Origin: Paragonimus skrjabini miyazakii
Taxonomy: Eukaryota; Platyhelminthes; Trematoda; Plagiorchiida; Troglotrematidae
DNA length: 64,000 nt
Assembly (NCBI GenBank): GCA_014338405.1
Contig: JTDE01002038.1
Coordinates: forward strand, 44,641 to 108,640
Reading direction: 5' to 3'
Shown: in pieces, positions 27,289 through 40,916 of the stretch
Position numbering within the stretch: the stretch's first letter is position 1
Layout of the letters: every line of letters starts with the position of its first letter
Position numbers and translations under genes: made by a program
The notes under the pieces: model-generated
What the model was told of the DNA's origin: nothing
The model's database searches: none
The model's input: the letters and a program-made list of their open reading frames with translations, nothing else

Positions 27289-30200
27289 GATAACAAGAGA
27301 AGTAGTTTTTATCAGGTTTTCAGCTCCAATTAGTTAGTTTTGATATGTTCTCTTTTAAAAGAAGGTGATAAAAACTGGAGGTCATGACGGTAGATATNNN
27401 NNNNNNNNNNNNNNNNNNNNNNNNNNNNNNNNNNNNNNNNNNNNNNNNNNNNNNNNNNNNNNNNNNNNNNNNNNNNNNNNNNNNNNNNNNNNNNNNNCGC
27501 CACTGACATCACCCAGAAATCATAGACTTTACAGTCCGTAGCCAGTGACATTCTGAATCTTTTAAACCCCAGTCGAGAAGTCCATCTGAACCATCATGGG
27601 CCAAACCTGACAAACATCTTTTCACACTTCCAAACCAAATCACGGGCTGTCCATTGTGTTGTTTTATTCAGCCACATTCAGAAAGCACAAATAGGCAATG
27701 ATATGGCAGATTTAAATAGACATGCATAAAACTTGGCTGAGCTACCCCAAGCTGATGAAAATGAAGCGTTTTCAAGTAAAGAGAGGTTATCTGTTTCTCT
27801 CACATACCGCAGAACCTCACAGATGTTTACATGAAGATTTTATGATGCATGGACAATACCCAGCGGGCAACGCACGAACACAGTTGACGCGGAACGGTTA
27901 AGTTTCGCAGCCGTAGAGCAACACTGCGCGGACAGTCGAATTACACTCTACTCTTTGGCGGGAGAGATGTCACGCAGGCGCCAGACGTGATTCACGTTAA
28001 CGAATGCAAACCGCCACGTTGGACACGGAAGCCGAGTCACCCACTCCAAATTTTAACATACGGAAACTGTTTACAATAGGAAATTGTTCCAATGGACAAA
28101 TCCCATACACACCATTCGAATCGGCAGTAGAAATATGAATACAATATTTCAAGTTAATCAATGGCCCAGAAATGCTGGTTGCATGCCGACCAGTCAGTCA
28201 AATGAATTGAAGCATGTTCGAAGATTCAACAATCTTCCACATGTCCTTAAGGGAATATGCAACCTATAAACATAAAAGCTCGGTAAAGTAATTCGTTTAA
28301 CGCGTTTGTCCTTGTTGGTGCTTTTGGCTGTGAACTTTGGAAACTAAAGCATGTATTCAGAAATTGATAAATCATTCCCGAACAGTGAAATCATGGTTAA
28401 GGTTTTACCGATACGAAAGGGGATAACTCCGTCAATCCGGGTAGGAAGGACGTACACACCCCGATGCACGTTCACAACATGCCAGAAACGAAGCTCAAGT
28501 GGTGTAAACAGACAAACTTTTACACACTGGTAGATCGCGACACTCAGGGAGTAGTCTGCCTCGGGCTCACTAACCATTAGCCGCTCAGCCTAGAGGGATC
28601 CTTATCCAAAAGATCCAATTGCAGCGCATTCTACCGAAAACAAAGGTCCGAATGTCACAAGATGGTGATCATCCAGCGTTCTGATTCGGTAATTGGTATG
28701 CCAGAAAGCATAGTTCATAAGTCATAAACGTGGGGAATTACACATAGTATATAATCCTGCTGTGTCCTGTCCAGATGGTTTCATTTAGTTCAAAATCAAT
28801 CACAATGGTAAAGAGGAGACAAGCAAAGGTAATCACGTGTATGCGCACGGCAAAGTGACTAAAGGGCCTAGGAACAAGTGGATATGGTTGGACATGAACA
28901 AATTACGAACCATACCGCAGCATACAAATGACGGACAAAACCACTGAAACACCAATGAGAGGCGAGAAATGTTTCACTAATCGGAACAGCACAGTTAACA
29001 ATGGAGCCCTGAAATAACAGAACAGCACCGACAATTCTGACGGACAGAATTGACTTGCCAAGGGCTTGATTAAACGGAAAAGCACTCTTCTGTGTTTATT
29101 TTCTTTGTACAAACTATCTAAGCATATTCACATCAATCTTTTGATCACTCGCTCTTCGAAAACATCCCAATTTCTATTAATACTGGCAAAGTATACCCTA
29201 ACAATCAACCATTCGCAATTCACAAACCCTAAAGTCGCCCTAAGTTTGGGGGCAAGGATCACGTTTGAGGTGGGAGTTTAAAAACCGCCCACTTAGATAA
29301 GTCACGGAACAAAACTGTTCGCGTCATTAACGAACCATACATATCTTTTGCTCACTGAGTTCAAACTAACCGTGGAGATATTGCGTGTCATGATCTTTTC
29401 GATGGCAAGTGTTTTTCAGAACTGGTTGGGTACGCCCCTTTTCTTAATTCTTTTAACTGCCCCAAGTGTCAACGAATTCTCAATCATTCATATCAGCAGG
29501 TGTTGTGACGTTATCGCACGGGGTTTTACTTAACCTTTCTCCACCCAAGAAGGGAGAAATATCAGAACTCCTGTTTCTTTTCAGTCTTCTCTTTTCTCTA
29601 GAATTGTTAGAGATTCGAGCACTGAGCAAAAAAACTGTCACCTAATATTAACTGTCATCAGGGACTTTTTATTCTATAGAGGGAGTCCTTGAGCAATACA
29701 ACGTTAACTGATTGGGATGCCTGTCAGTGCAAGCTTCCAAAAAGCACGACGTCTGGATTTCCAGAAGTTCTTCAACTCACCCGTACGATTAGCCTAGTCT
29801 GTTATATTAAATATTATATAATATAACGGACTAAGTAGGACTAGTGAATAACATTTGTAATAAATGTACATATATTATATAACACGATTAAAGTTATACA
29901 AAGTGGCAATCGTGCTTAGTTAGGACCATCCTAGAGATACAAAGCAGTAGTGGAAAAAACCACCCCCACATCTTAAACCACATTCAAATAATTGGTAAGT
30001 GCTATCAAGACATATTGAAACGAACAGGGCATAGAAAAATTGTTTATATTGAATTTCGGATAATTCCTGACACCTGATAGCTAACTGGAATGAAACTGGT
30101 CTTCTCGCTTCTTTTATTGTTATCATAATTTTGTGCCAGAACCCATTTTTCAGTTGAATAAACCTTGTGTAGTTTGACATTCAAAATAAATAATCATACA

Positions 30201-33200
30201 GAAAAAAGAAACTGAAAGAATAGGACTCTCAACAATTTAGATAAACGACCGCCTGAGACACGTTGTTAAAACACATATGAGACTGTGTTCAAAGTGCCGT
30301 GTAATCAATTGGTCGTAAAATTCTCAGTTAAACATATTTATTATTATATTTCATAACCTTACTGGTTGGAGCAGACGAAAACTAACGAATCAGTCACCGA
30401 AAGAATATACACTTCAGAAAGTTGGATAAAACAGAACACGAAAACTAGTAGACTTTGTATTGACTCGTCAGAACTAAATTTACAATATGAAACGGTTTTT
30501 TCATATCGAACAGTTAGAGGTGTGTGATGGATAATTAACCGATGGGTTCGTAGAGATCATTAAATTCAGGGCATAGTCAAGCTTACGAACAACTATTTCT
30601 GAACACATAGCCGATTGGTTGCGACTGTCTAAGCATCAGTCTCATTCCAGTCCAAGATTTTTGCGGTTCGCTGAGGCGGTCGCAATCAATCAACTGAAGC
30701 CGACCTTGCGTATTCAGAAACGGTTTTTTGTGAACCTGACTCTGCCCTGGACTTAGTGACCTCTCCGAACCCATCGATTAACTATCCAACCGACCCCCCT
30801 AACTGTTCGATATAAAAAACCGCTTCATGTTTCTGTAAATTCGGTACTGACTGATCAACATGAAATCTACCAGTTTTCGTATTGTTGTATTCAGCAGCAT
30901 TCGCGTTGAACAGTTAGAATCGGAAATACAGGCGGCATTCTGTTACAAGCCACGCTTTACAATACGTTTGACTAGGATAACAGACACGCCAAAGATAATT
31001 TTGGTCAAAATGAGCGAATCCTGTCCTGACACACAATGTTGATCAACAACGCGTGATGATTCACTAACGAGCAACAAGTGCAGTGGGAGTCACACTAACC
31101 AGGCAAATAATCAAATCACAAGCTGAAAAAAAATAGATAGCGGCCGGAGTGGTCGTGAGGTAAAAAAGAGAGGACTATCATTGCAATGAAATCTGTATGC
31201 CAGAGAGTTTGGTCAACTGAAATTCTATCTGAAGGAACATAGTCTCAAGCATACTGGATAAAAGCTTAAAACACTTAGGTAACAATCGGCAGAGCCTACA
31301 TACACATCGATTCAAATATTGCTCGCCAGCAGTCAAATATTGTAGTCTCTCAAGAAGGGCCGCTCACAAAGCGAATTAGTCTATTCTAGTCCCTCTATAG
31401 GAAGTTCTGATCAGTGCTAGAAATGACCATGGATTACATTTCTGGTCACTATTCGATATGAGTCTCTCAACAGAGAGACCACGGCGATTAATATATTCAC
31501 TGAAATCTGAGGATCAATCTTCAAGACAGTTGAACAAATTCTGCAAACAATCAGGATTGTTCAAGTCACTGGTGTGGTTGCAACGGTGGATTGCATGAAG
31601 AACGTTTACTGCTGTCATTGCGTACCCGGGCAGACAGGTGAACCAGCTCAATGCCACTGGGTACGCTCCTAGGATGTGGATTCGGGAAGAGTTTTCTATC
31701 AGATGGCTAACTGCAAAACAAGTCGGATTCTTCCAGTGAATAATTAGTCAAAGACAATGAGCGGTAGTAATAACAATACGTAGTGGATTCACGGTTGGAA
31801 TCCGCATCTCCCATAAAGTGCCGCATAAGCCTTCTGACGGCATTAGGACATGGGGTATGTTATTCAGCCATAAAACGAGAGCACGGGCTCCAGGACAACG
31901 TGTCATCCGGTTGGCGTGCGGACATCTTTGGCCACTGCAAACCACGGACAATCCTGAAAAGGGTATAAACATTATCCGCTCCACCGGGTAATGTGTCAGG
32001 TGCATTGAGTGACTGAAGCCCATTCGAAAGACGTATGCATCAATTTGATAACCTGCCCTCGGCAGCAGCAGGCAGATGACGCAACGACTCTGTGGTTACT
32101 GGACTCTTCGGCTGAACAGATCCACTACCCTAGATTCATCTTCGTTAGTCAGTCCCCGAACTACTGCGTTGCTTTTGCCACCATATTCAGGACGCATTAG
32201 ATATTCTAGATAGATGGACTCTATTGGAACGCCGCACGAACCGAACCACTACTTTCCCCCGGCCCTCAATGGACTCTGAACTCCGTGCTTCGCCCAACGT
32301 TGTAGGTTGGGGTTTTAGAATCAACGGCTCCGGATGAGGCTCATCAAGTCAAATCTATTCTTCTGTCAGGGAGACCGAGAAAATACCGCGCACTTAGAGG
32401 TATGAACTTCTGAAACTGTAGTAATTATGAAGTCTGTCTTATGTCCATACCTTAACTCTCATGTCAAATTCTACCTCATCAAATCAATCCGGCTTTACTT
32501 GGTTAATCGCCAATCTCGTTTTCGCACAGACACACTTGCATCAGAGACTTGCCTCACTTGCTGCTTGCGGCAGAAGAGATAGTCACAACGCTGGCGTGCC
32601 AAATACCAAGGTTCCTTTGCCTCAACGACACAAACCCTTACATTCCCCCGGATATCAATTAAGCCTGCCACTTTTAACGTTCGAACTCTTATGAAGGTAG
32701 ATCAACAAATAAGTGCACTGCAGACCCTTGCCATTGACATCTGTTCTTGCTGAGACACGGTTTCGGAATTCTAACACAGTGCTACAACTTTAATAACCAT
32801 CCATCACTCCCACACACAACTACAATGTACGCTTGTCTGGAGACCCTGCGGCTCAAGCCACTGACCAAGCCGATGTTGAAATTGACCTAACCGCATACGT
32901 GCAGGGGGCACTGTTTGACTGGATACCCGTCAATACCCGTATCTGCGCAGTCAGGCTCGAAGGGACGGTCAGAGCGTTGAGATGTGCCTACCATAAACGC
33001 TGTGTGTTAGTCATTGCAGTATAGGGTTCGACAGACTAGTCCAGACACAATTAAACATGACTTTTATTTTCAGCTTATAAACCATCTGAACACCACGCGG
33101 CAGCATGGATTTCGATCACGCGTTTTGGTGGGAGGTCGCTTCGCCATCAAACACAAACGCTAACTGATGCAACTGAATTAGCACGGATACAAGCGCTCCG

Positions 33201-36200
33201 TATCGCTTTTCCTCTTACTCTAGGACCCAATCCAGCAGACGACCTTGAAGCACACTGGGCAAATATACAGAATGCTGCTCGATCAGCTACCAACTGCTCC
33301 ATGCGATCTGTGGAACCCACTGATGCTAACCGGAATATTCTACTTCGGAGAAAACACAATTCTGCCTGCGAGACTACTCGCTTGGAAATCACAAAGCGGT
33401 TGCTAGTAGGTAACGAGCCCTGATGAACACAACCCACTAACATGATGGGACAAACTGCCGCTGCCAATACTTCCACCTCACCCGAGCAACGAGAAGTAGG
33501 AAACCAGGTGTAAACGAAGCAGTGTGTAAGCCTATATCCATAATCAAAGAAAGCACACGTTACTGATCCTCGTTGACGCTTAATTGTCACACATCATCAT
33601 CATCATCATAACAGCCATGAGCCTGATCAAAAGGTACTGTGGTTCGGGCCGCCGCTCACCTCAACAGTGACCTGGAATATCCTAGAAGAAAACGTTACAA
33701 AGAATGTTTGAAAATTAGTAAAAGAATACTAAGCGTAAGAACTGGAAATGGTATGGACACAGGTATGCCATTGACTGCGACACATCGCCATCTCGGATAG
33801 CGTCTCTAACCAGCGGTTTGAGTGATCACGAAGACCCCATCCAAGCAGGCGACACCTACCCACTTTGCTCAATGGAGCAGTCAAGGTCTTCATATTTTGT
33901 GACCACGTTGTTGTTTGACCACCACACGGTTTTACCCAACTGTTGGTGGCCTCAGTATATAATGCCCGGTACGGTAAATGACTAGATGACATACGGAGTA
34001 CGTGACCCAACCAACGCAAGCTGTGTACCGTGACTAGTTGACCAATTTATCGTGCATCCCGATAAATACACGCCGACGAACTTCCACATTGCTCACGCTA
34101 TCAGTCCATTTAATGTGGGCTAATTGGCGGAGACAACGGTGGTCAAACACAGCAAGCCTGTTGATATCTTCTTTGTGAACAGGCCACGTTTCCGAACTAT
34201 AGAGCAAAATGGAACGTACACAGGCATTATATACCCTTCCTTTCAGCGACAACCGGACGTCTTTTCGACGCCACAGATGACGCAGTTTGGCAGAGGCAAC
34301 TCGTACCTTTGCTATACTCACTGATATCTTATCAGCAATATTACAGGCTGATGAGATAATGCTACCCAAGTATGTGAAACTGTCCACAGTCTCAAGCGGA
34401 TTACCTGCAATGAAGAAAGTAGGAGTTGAAGTGCCCCAGTCTTGAAGCAACGCCTTGCACTTTGAAGGTGCAAAGCGCATTCCATACAAACCAGCTCGGT
34501 CGCTCAACCTGTGCAGCATGGTTTGCATGTTTTCGGCAGAGGGGCTAAGTAAGACAATGTCGTCCGCATACTCCAGATCGGTCAATCTAGCGCCAGGAAG
34601 AGACTCAACACCGAGCCCACTGTATTCCCGAAGCGCACTCTCCAGAATGTCGTCCATGACAAAATTGAACAGGAAAGAGAATTTTGGACACCTCTGACGA
34701 ACACCACGAGAAGTGATGAACACCAGAGACAGTTGCCATAGACTCTCACTCTGTTTGCAGAGTGGGCATACAGTGATCTCAACAGATTCACGTATTTCTC
34801 TGGCACTCCTTTGCGGAGAAGACAGCTTCAGAGTACGTTACGAGCAACTGAATCGAAAGCAGCATTTAGGTCCAAGAAGACCACGATTGTCGGCTGTCTG
34901 TAACAGTGCCGATGTTCCAGGATCCATCGCAAGGTAAAAATATTATCAATGCACCCTCGACCGGATCGGAATCCTGTCTGTTCCTCGCATATCTGACTTT
35001 CTGTGGGCTTAGTGAGTCAACGTAAAATGAGGTCAGTAACCACCTTGGACGCAATAGACACCAAACTGATGTCTCTATGGATGTCGCATAGACTTCGGGT
35101 CCCCTTTTTGACAATGGGAATTACTGTTGATAGGCACCAATCACGAGGTACCTCTTCAGTCTCCCAGATCGTCTGGAAGAGTTTTGTCAGTTCTGATATC
35201 AACCTCTCCCCACCATCCTTGAAAAGAGATGGAGGGAGGAGGTCTGGACCAGGAGTCTTATTACGCTTCAATAACTTAAGCTCCATGACCATTTCTGCTT
35301 TCGACGGAGGGCCGTCTGGAACGCAATAATTGTCACACAATCGTGAGGAAAAAGGCAAACTCTGTACAGGAGGAAGAGAAACCAAAAGGTGAGGGAAGGG
35401 AACCTAACTACTATAAACAACTACGTCTGCATTCGAACATTCAGCATTAAGGTGCTTACACATTGCAGACGGTCGACCTATAAGTGAAAGAAAGACGTCA
35501 TTAGCAAGGCAACTTCTATTACGGCTTTTACTTCCCCGTGTAATTAGGTGCATCTACTGCACATGCAATTCGGCCACACAATGACAACAATCAGGCCACT
35601 GAGCCCGATTAGCCGCTACCTCACCTAAGGTATCTGGGCTCCGACTCTGTGAGCTGTAGGGGCCTGAGGCCAGACGACAGACCTGACCTACAGCTGCCAA
35701 CCTCATAGGCAACTACTTCATTTCTTTACACCACGTTATCACCTGACTAACCTCGCACCTTAGGTCAGTCAGCCGCATAGTCGGAAAGTGTTCACTGTGG
35801 CAGATGACTATCCGGCTTACTTAAATATGCGTAAATCTGAAGAATGGACAAAAGAACCCGTTTAGCAACCGCGACGGTTAGGACGTTGAGCGGAGAATTT
35901 CCAACAGCAGTTCAACCGGCTAACCGCGTCGTTAACTATGTCTTCGAGGTCAACGCATGTCTAATGATCTGTTGATATTTCCCGTCCTCGGAAACAGAAG
36001 TCTCACCTGAGATCAAGTTTCTGAAGTGTCACAAGGCATCTGGCTCAGACTAACTCCCTCCTGCTCCTGTAGGAGATGGGGCTCCAGCTTTAGCCAAAGA
36101 GTTGATGGCTCTGTTCTAAAAATTCTAGGTCGTTACAAATGACTGACTGGCACCATACCCATTTTTAAAACAGGCTCACGCACTTCGTGTGTAAATCACC

Positions 36201-39200
36201 GAAGGATTAACCTCATTTCAGTTGCATCAAAGTTGTTCGCAGCCACTGTACTTCGTACACTAAGCAAAACGCGCAAACAGTGTATCCGTGAGAAACCAGC
36301 TGGGGTTCACCTTGGCCATGGTTGCAGTGATCACATCTTTACACTCCGCAGACGTTTGAATTCCGCGATTAGTACAGAAGACCATCAACCGTCTTTTCAG
36401 ACATCAGAGGGTCCTTTGATTTAGCTGACATGTCAAGACTATCTATCGAGGAAAGGAGTGTCCGAGATGTACATCGACATCCTGAAAGCAATTTATTGTC
36501 AGATCTCGGGCAGAAATAATACTCGCCATAGCCACCACCGACCCTCAGCGGGATGTGACAAATTTCTTCTTTATTATTCTACGTTGTAGTAGATGAAATC
36601 CTAGAGTATGCTCGGACAGACTGCGAATATGATGCCGTGGAGCTGCTCCAAGGCATTCGCTCTAATCTGTAAGGGTTTACAGGGAGCCCAGAATAGTCTA
36701 CACAAACTGGAAGCTTCAGTTCGTCAGTTCAAAATGGTCTTAGCATATAGTAAGTGCAAGATACCATTGCAATATTGGAGGGACTATGCGCCTGCTCTCA
36801 AGCCCGGCGGTGAGCAGTTCGAGGTAGTTGAGAAGTTCATGTGTTTTGGGGACTGTATCAGCGCTGGTGGAATATCTGATGAGATCACAAACTGCATAGC
36901 AAAACCTCGAATGGTGTTTGCCAACTTACGCCATGTATGATACCCGCGTGATCCCAGTCTTCCTGTGAAAGATCGAGTGTACAAAGGTGATTCTGTTGTA
37001 CGGCTCCGGAACCTGGTCCATCCGCGCGGAGGATTTTTACAGTGTCCGGTTTCGACCATCGATGTCTTTAAAGTACTAGTGGCACATAGTGGGAACACCG
37101 TGTCAGTAATGAAGTTCGCAAACGTGTCTTCAGAACGGATAGGTTATGTCAACCTCTGAGAATAATGAACTCACAGGCTTTCTTGGCTTGATCGCCCCAT
37201 ATGAACGACACATCATCGCCTACCACATCGTGTCTTGTTTGCGAGTGGTGGGTTAGGTTGGAAGTGGCAGCCTGATGGCAAGCGTTTGACTTGAGTCTGA
37301 AATACGAAGGCACTTATACTGAAGCTTGTTTACGAAGGGCGTTCCCAATCTCTTGGCTAGTGTCCAAACGGCAATGAACACTTGGCTGAGAACACTGTGG
37401 GATAGGGCGAAGGCGCCCTCCTGCCAAACGAGACCACCCTGTCACCTCAGTCAGCGGATAAAGGTTGATTGCTGACCTACGGGATAAGTCAGCGGTTGCT
37501 AGGCAAAAACATGAGCTTAGATGCAGACGGGGCCGACTTGCCGATCGATCGGCCAGTCAATATGCTAAGATCAAGTGTGAGTCTTTTGGCAGAAATATGT
37601 AGAGGATCGTGACTACAGACTCGCCAGAAAGAAAGGTTGGTGATGAATGAAAAAGTAAGACGAATATCAATAAGGAACCAGAATAGACAAATGTATGTGA
37701 GACTTACCGCCAAATTCACGTAAGCTGCCTTCGAGAAACGTGTGATTTGCCGATTATTGTCGGTACCTCGGACGCCATAGACAATAACTTGATAACTTGC
37801 AGAACGGTTCAATCCAGTAAGCATTCCTTCCTACAGATAGAAAGATTGAGAAAGAGGAATGGAATAAACAGTTGGGGATAAAAAAAATGGGATGGAACAA
37901 AAGTTGTGTTGATATTGTGAGTTCCATATACGTACGCGTGTAGCACCCATTGAGTTTTATACTTCATGTCGTTCAACGACGAACGTAATTATTGCACCAC
38001 ATCGAACTGTATATATTTGACTAAACAGATACAACACAGTGATGAATGAATTATATCGCGCAAATATGTCCGTTCTTCTTACAACGTCAATGATTGATAC
38101 TTTGTTGGATTGTACTTCAGTTACTCTGCTTCCCACCATCATCTACAATCAAAATCACATCGATTGCTTTTCAACAGTATTCGACATTTTATAAGTATTG
38201 TTTAGTTTCAATGAGTTCAGTCATTCACATCACCCGATAATAGTTCATTCACACAACCGAGGGCGTTAAGCACCCGGCACTTGCCAACCTATCACTCTTC
38301 AGTCAGTTTGGACAGAGTCTTCCGTATTAGTTAACAAGGAACAAAAAGTCACGTCGGAGTGCCAGATGGCCAACCATCAAGAGACCGCGCTCGATTATAG
38401 GTGAAAAAAGAGCTCCATGCGACAAGTCCATAATCTCAGACAAGAGCAACCCATAGATCTAAAATGTCAATTTGGTTTGGTGTACACTATCTTGTTTGAC
38501 AGTATCTATTCCTTAAGCCATTTTAACGGTTGATATATTGTGCAATATAAAGCTTTTGACTTCTAGTGACAAGCACCGACACATTTGGAAGTTGCAACCG
38601 AAATGCCGTGCCTCTTCCGAAGGGAATGAAAAATTCGGTCACTTCGGGGATGGGAATGTAGATCACTATTTTTGCCACCACTCTAACAGCCAGCGTTGCA
38701 ATGGCTAAGGGAATTGCACTTGGAATTCGAACCATTCTCTGAGACAGGTTGTTGTGAAAGGGGACAATTATAGTATCGAATGTATGTGTTGTCTGGGTAG
38801 AACGGGGACAGAATTGGCTCGAGAATGTTTCAAACTCGTAAAAACACCAACTATGTTTGAACAAACAGTTTTACATTTTACTTCAGGGCATTGCATGCAG
38901 TCCATACATTACACTATACCAACTATAAAATAAAACACATTCACTAATGATCTTCAACACAGATAGTTGTAAAATTCGACCGACGCTTTCCGTGGTCATT
39001 CGTAATCCTCACAGTATGATGTAGCGTTTCCAGAGAAGCCTTTGTCACTTTGGATTGTGTCAACAAATGGCTTATTGTGGTCAGCAAATACAGGTCACTG
39101 TTGGTATCTCATTCTCTCGATCCCTTTTCATTATTTACATCTAAGTAGTTTGAAGAAACACGTACATGCTGATCAATCAGTAGTTGCTGGATGAGACAAT

Positions 39201-40871
39201 TTCGTAAAAGGTGGACACGATGCTGTAACATAAGGTCAAGAAGGGAGAACTTTCGTCTTTCTATTTTGATATCTTCGGCACTTGAAGATGTTCCATTATC
39301 ATCATTACTTGACTCGATCTCAGTGTGAGATCATAACACACTGGGGTATTGAAGGGAAACGGGCATACCATACTGAAGTCTTGATATAGTGTGAGGGTTT
39401 GTCCTGACAGGACTTCTGATCGTGTGCGTTCAACAACCACCGCCGGACCTAGTAACCGGTCCATGTGACCTAGACAGAACAAACATCCCTATTTTGAGGA
39501 ACACATAAATAACTGATGAATACTCGAGGATTTGGTATATTTCAATATGTACATCACCCACGATTGATCGCAGCTGTCGCATTCCCATAGACTTTCCAGT
39601 CGGTCCCTTTCGAAACATTAGGCACGACTGAATTATCATAAGTGAACACTCAACCAATTTCGCTTGCGAGTAATGATCAGGTTGCCCGATCGTCTCGAAA
39701 TGGAGACACAGTTACTGTCTGTTAACTCCAATCGATAACCCCGCGATTAGAAGGTGAGGCCAATGGCGCAGTGGTAAACACGGTTGCCTCATGAACAGCG
39801 TGTTCGTGGTTCGAGTCCTGGCAGTGGCGATGATATGCACTATTGACGAACTCTAATGATAGCGAAACTCGAGTCTAGTGTTTCTTTTCGAAAGGGGCCG
39901 ACTACAGTCTATGGGAATGCGACAGCTGCGATCAATTGTGGGTGATGTACAACTTGGAACACAGAAATGTCTCGGATGTGTTTGGTGGGAGTTCGACGGC
40001 CTGATTTGGTCAAAATGTCTGTTAGTGTCAGTTATCGTTAATTGCCATGACTTTAGTACAGTGTGTCCGCTTCCAATCTCTACCCCACCATGCTTGTGTA
40101 AAACACTTCGTTTGGAAGATACTGTAGGGACAATGCTAAAGAACCACCTGGATAATCTTGAACTGAAGTTGAATCAAAACAGCCCAAGGCGGAAAAGATA
40201 TTGAGAAATCTGATCGAAAGCAGACGGTGTTGGTACAGAAGAATGAAAAATTAGACCTGGTGCTGGAAACCGAACCCCAATGTGACAATTCAGCAATGTC
40301 TCGCTTCATAATGTCCCCACTAGTTGTAAGCATACACCATGCACAAAGTTGGTTGATCTTGCGTTACATAAAAATGACCGAGTTTGAAACCGTGATTGGA
40401 ATAACATTAGCAGACAAACATCAGAAGCATCACCCTTCGGTAAACTGTTGTAAAGTTTCTTTTATGATATCTTTATCATGTAGGTGGATAAAAGAAGTAT
40501 TGTTTGATGGTAGAAAATACAGATAAATACAGAGAAATTCGACATAAAGATGCGTGGATCATCAGCTCACAAAAATAACAAGATTATGTCTTGGACGGTG
40601 TAACATAGCGTTCTAATCATTCATCCACTCTAAGAAATGCTTTTATGTCAATTAAGAATTGCTGTTAGTTTGTACACGACTGGAAAGTGATAACTGCTAT
40701 TAAAGGAAGTGTGGTTTTTCTTTTTCTCGTAATTAGCTCAAGACAGCTACGTAGACGAGAGTAGCGATAGGATACGCAGACACTTCGGTCAAGTCAGAGC
40801 TCTATCATGAAAGTTGTGGCAGTTAAGCATCAGTGTGAACCACTGATGTATTGCTGTCTATGATGACGTTG

Positions 40872-40916
<45 letters not shown>

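Larger units (their letters stand above)
27114..37707 (-). other. Receptor intron 5
   Basis: 10.6 kb intron, donor GTAAGT. It holds the 27.4 kb gap, an RTE 5' half (32.5-33.4, plus), an RTE-A copy (33.6-35.3, minus), an RTE-C piece (35.3-35.7, minus) and an RTE-B copy (35.85-37.4, plus). From 27500 to about 31500 I recognise no gene or repeat family. Exon 5 and exon 6 join in phase, but the gap leaves room for an unseen exon. Confidence 0.6.

Noticed and set aside
33147..33590. 147-codon minus-strand open frame
   Set aside because: Antisense to an RTE linker region on the plus strand, which explains it better.
34713..34937. Plus-strand ORF of 74 codons repeated identically on the minus strand at 47349-47573
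   Set aside because: It is the antisense shadow of the RTE-A reverse transcriptase; the identity only reflects the near-identical element copies.
39756..39830. Possible tRNA gene
   Set aside because: A and B boxes are present, but the ends do not pair into an acceptor stem and the same unit recurs with a common non-tRNA body, so it is the head of a SINE-like repeat.
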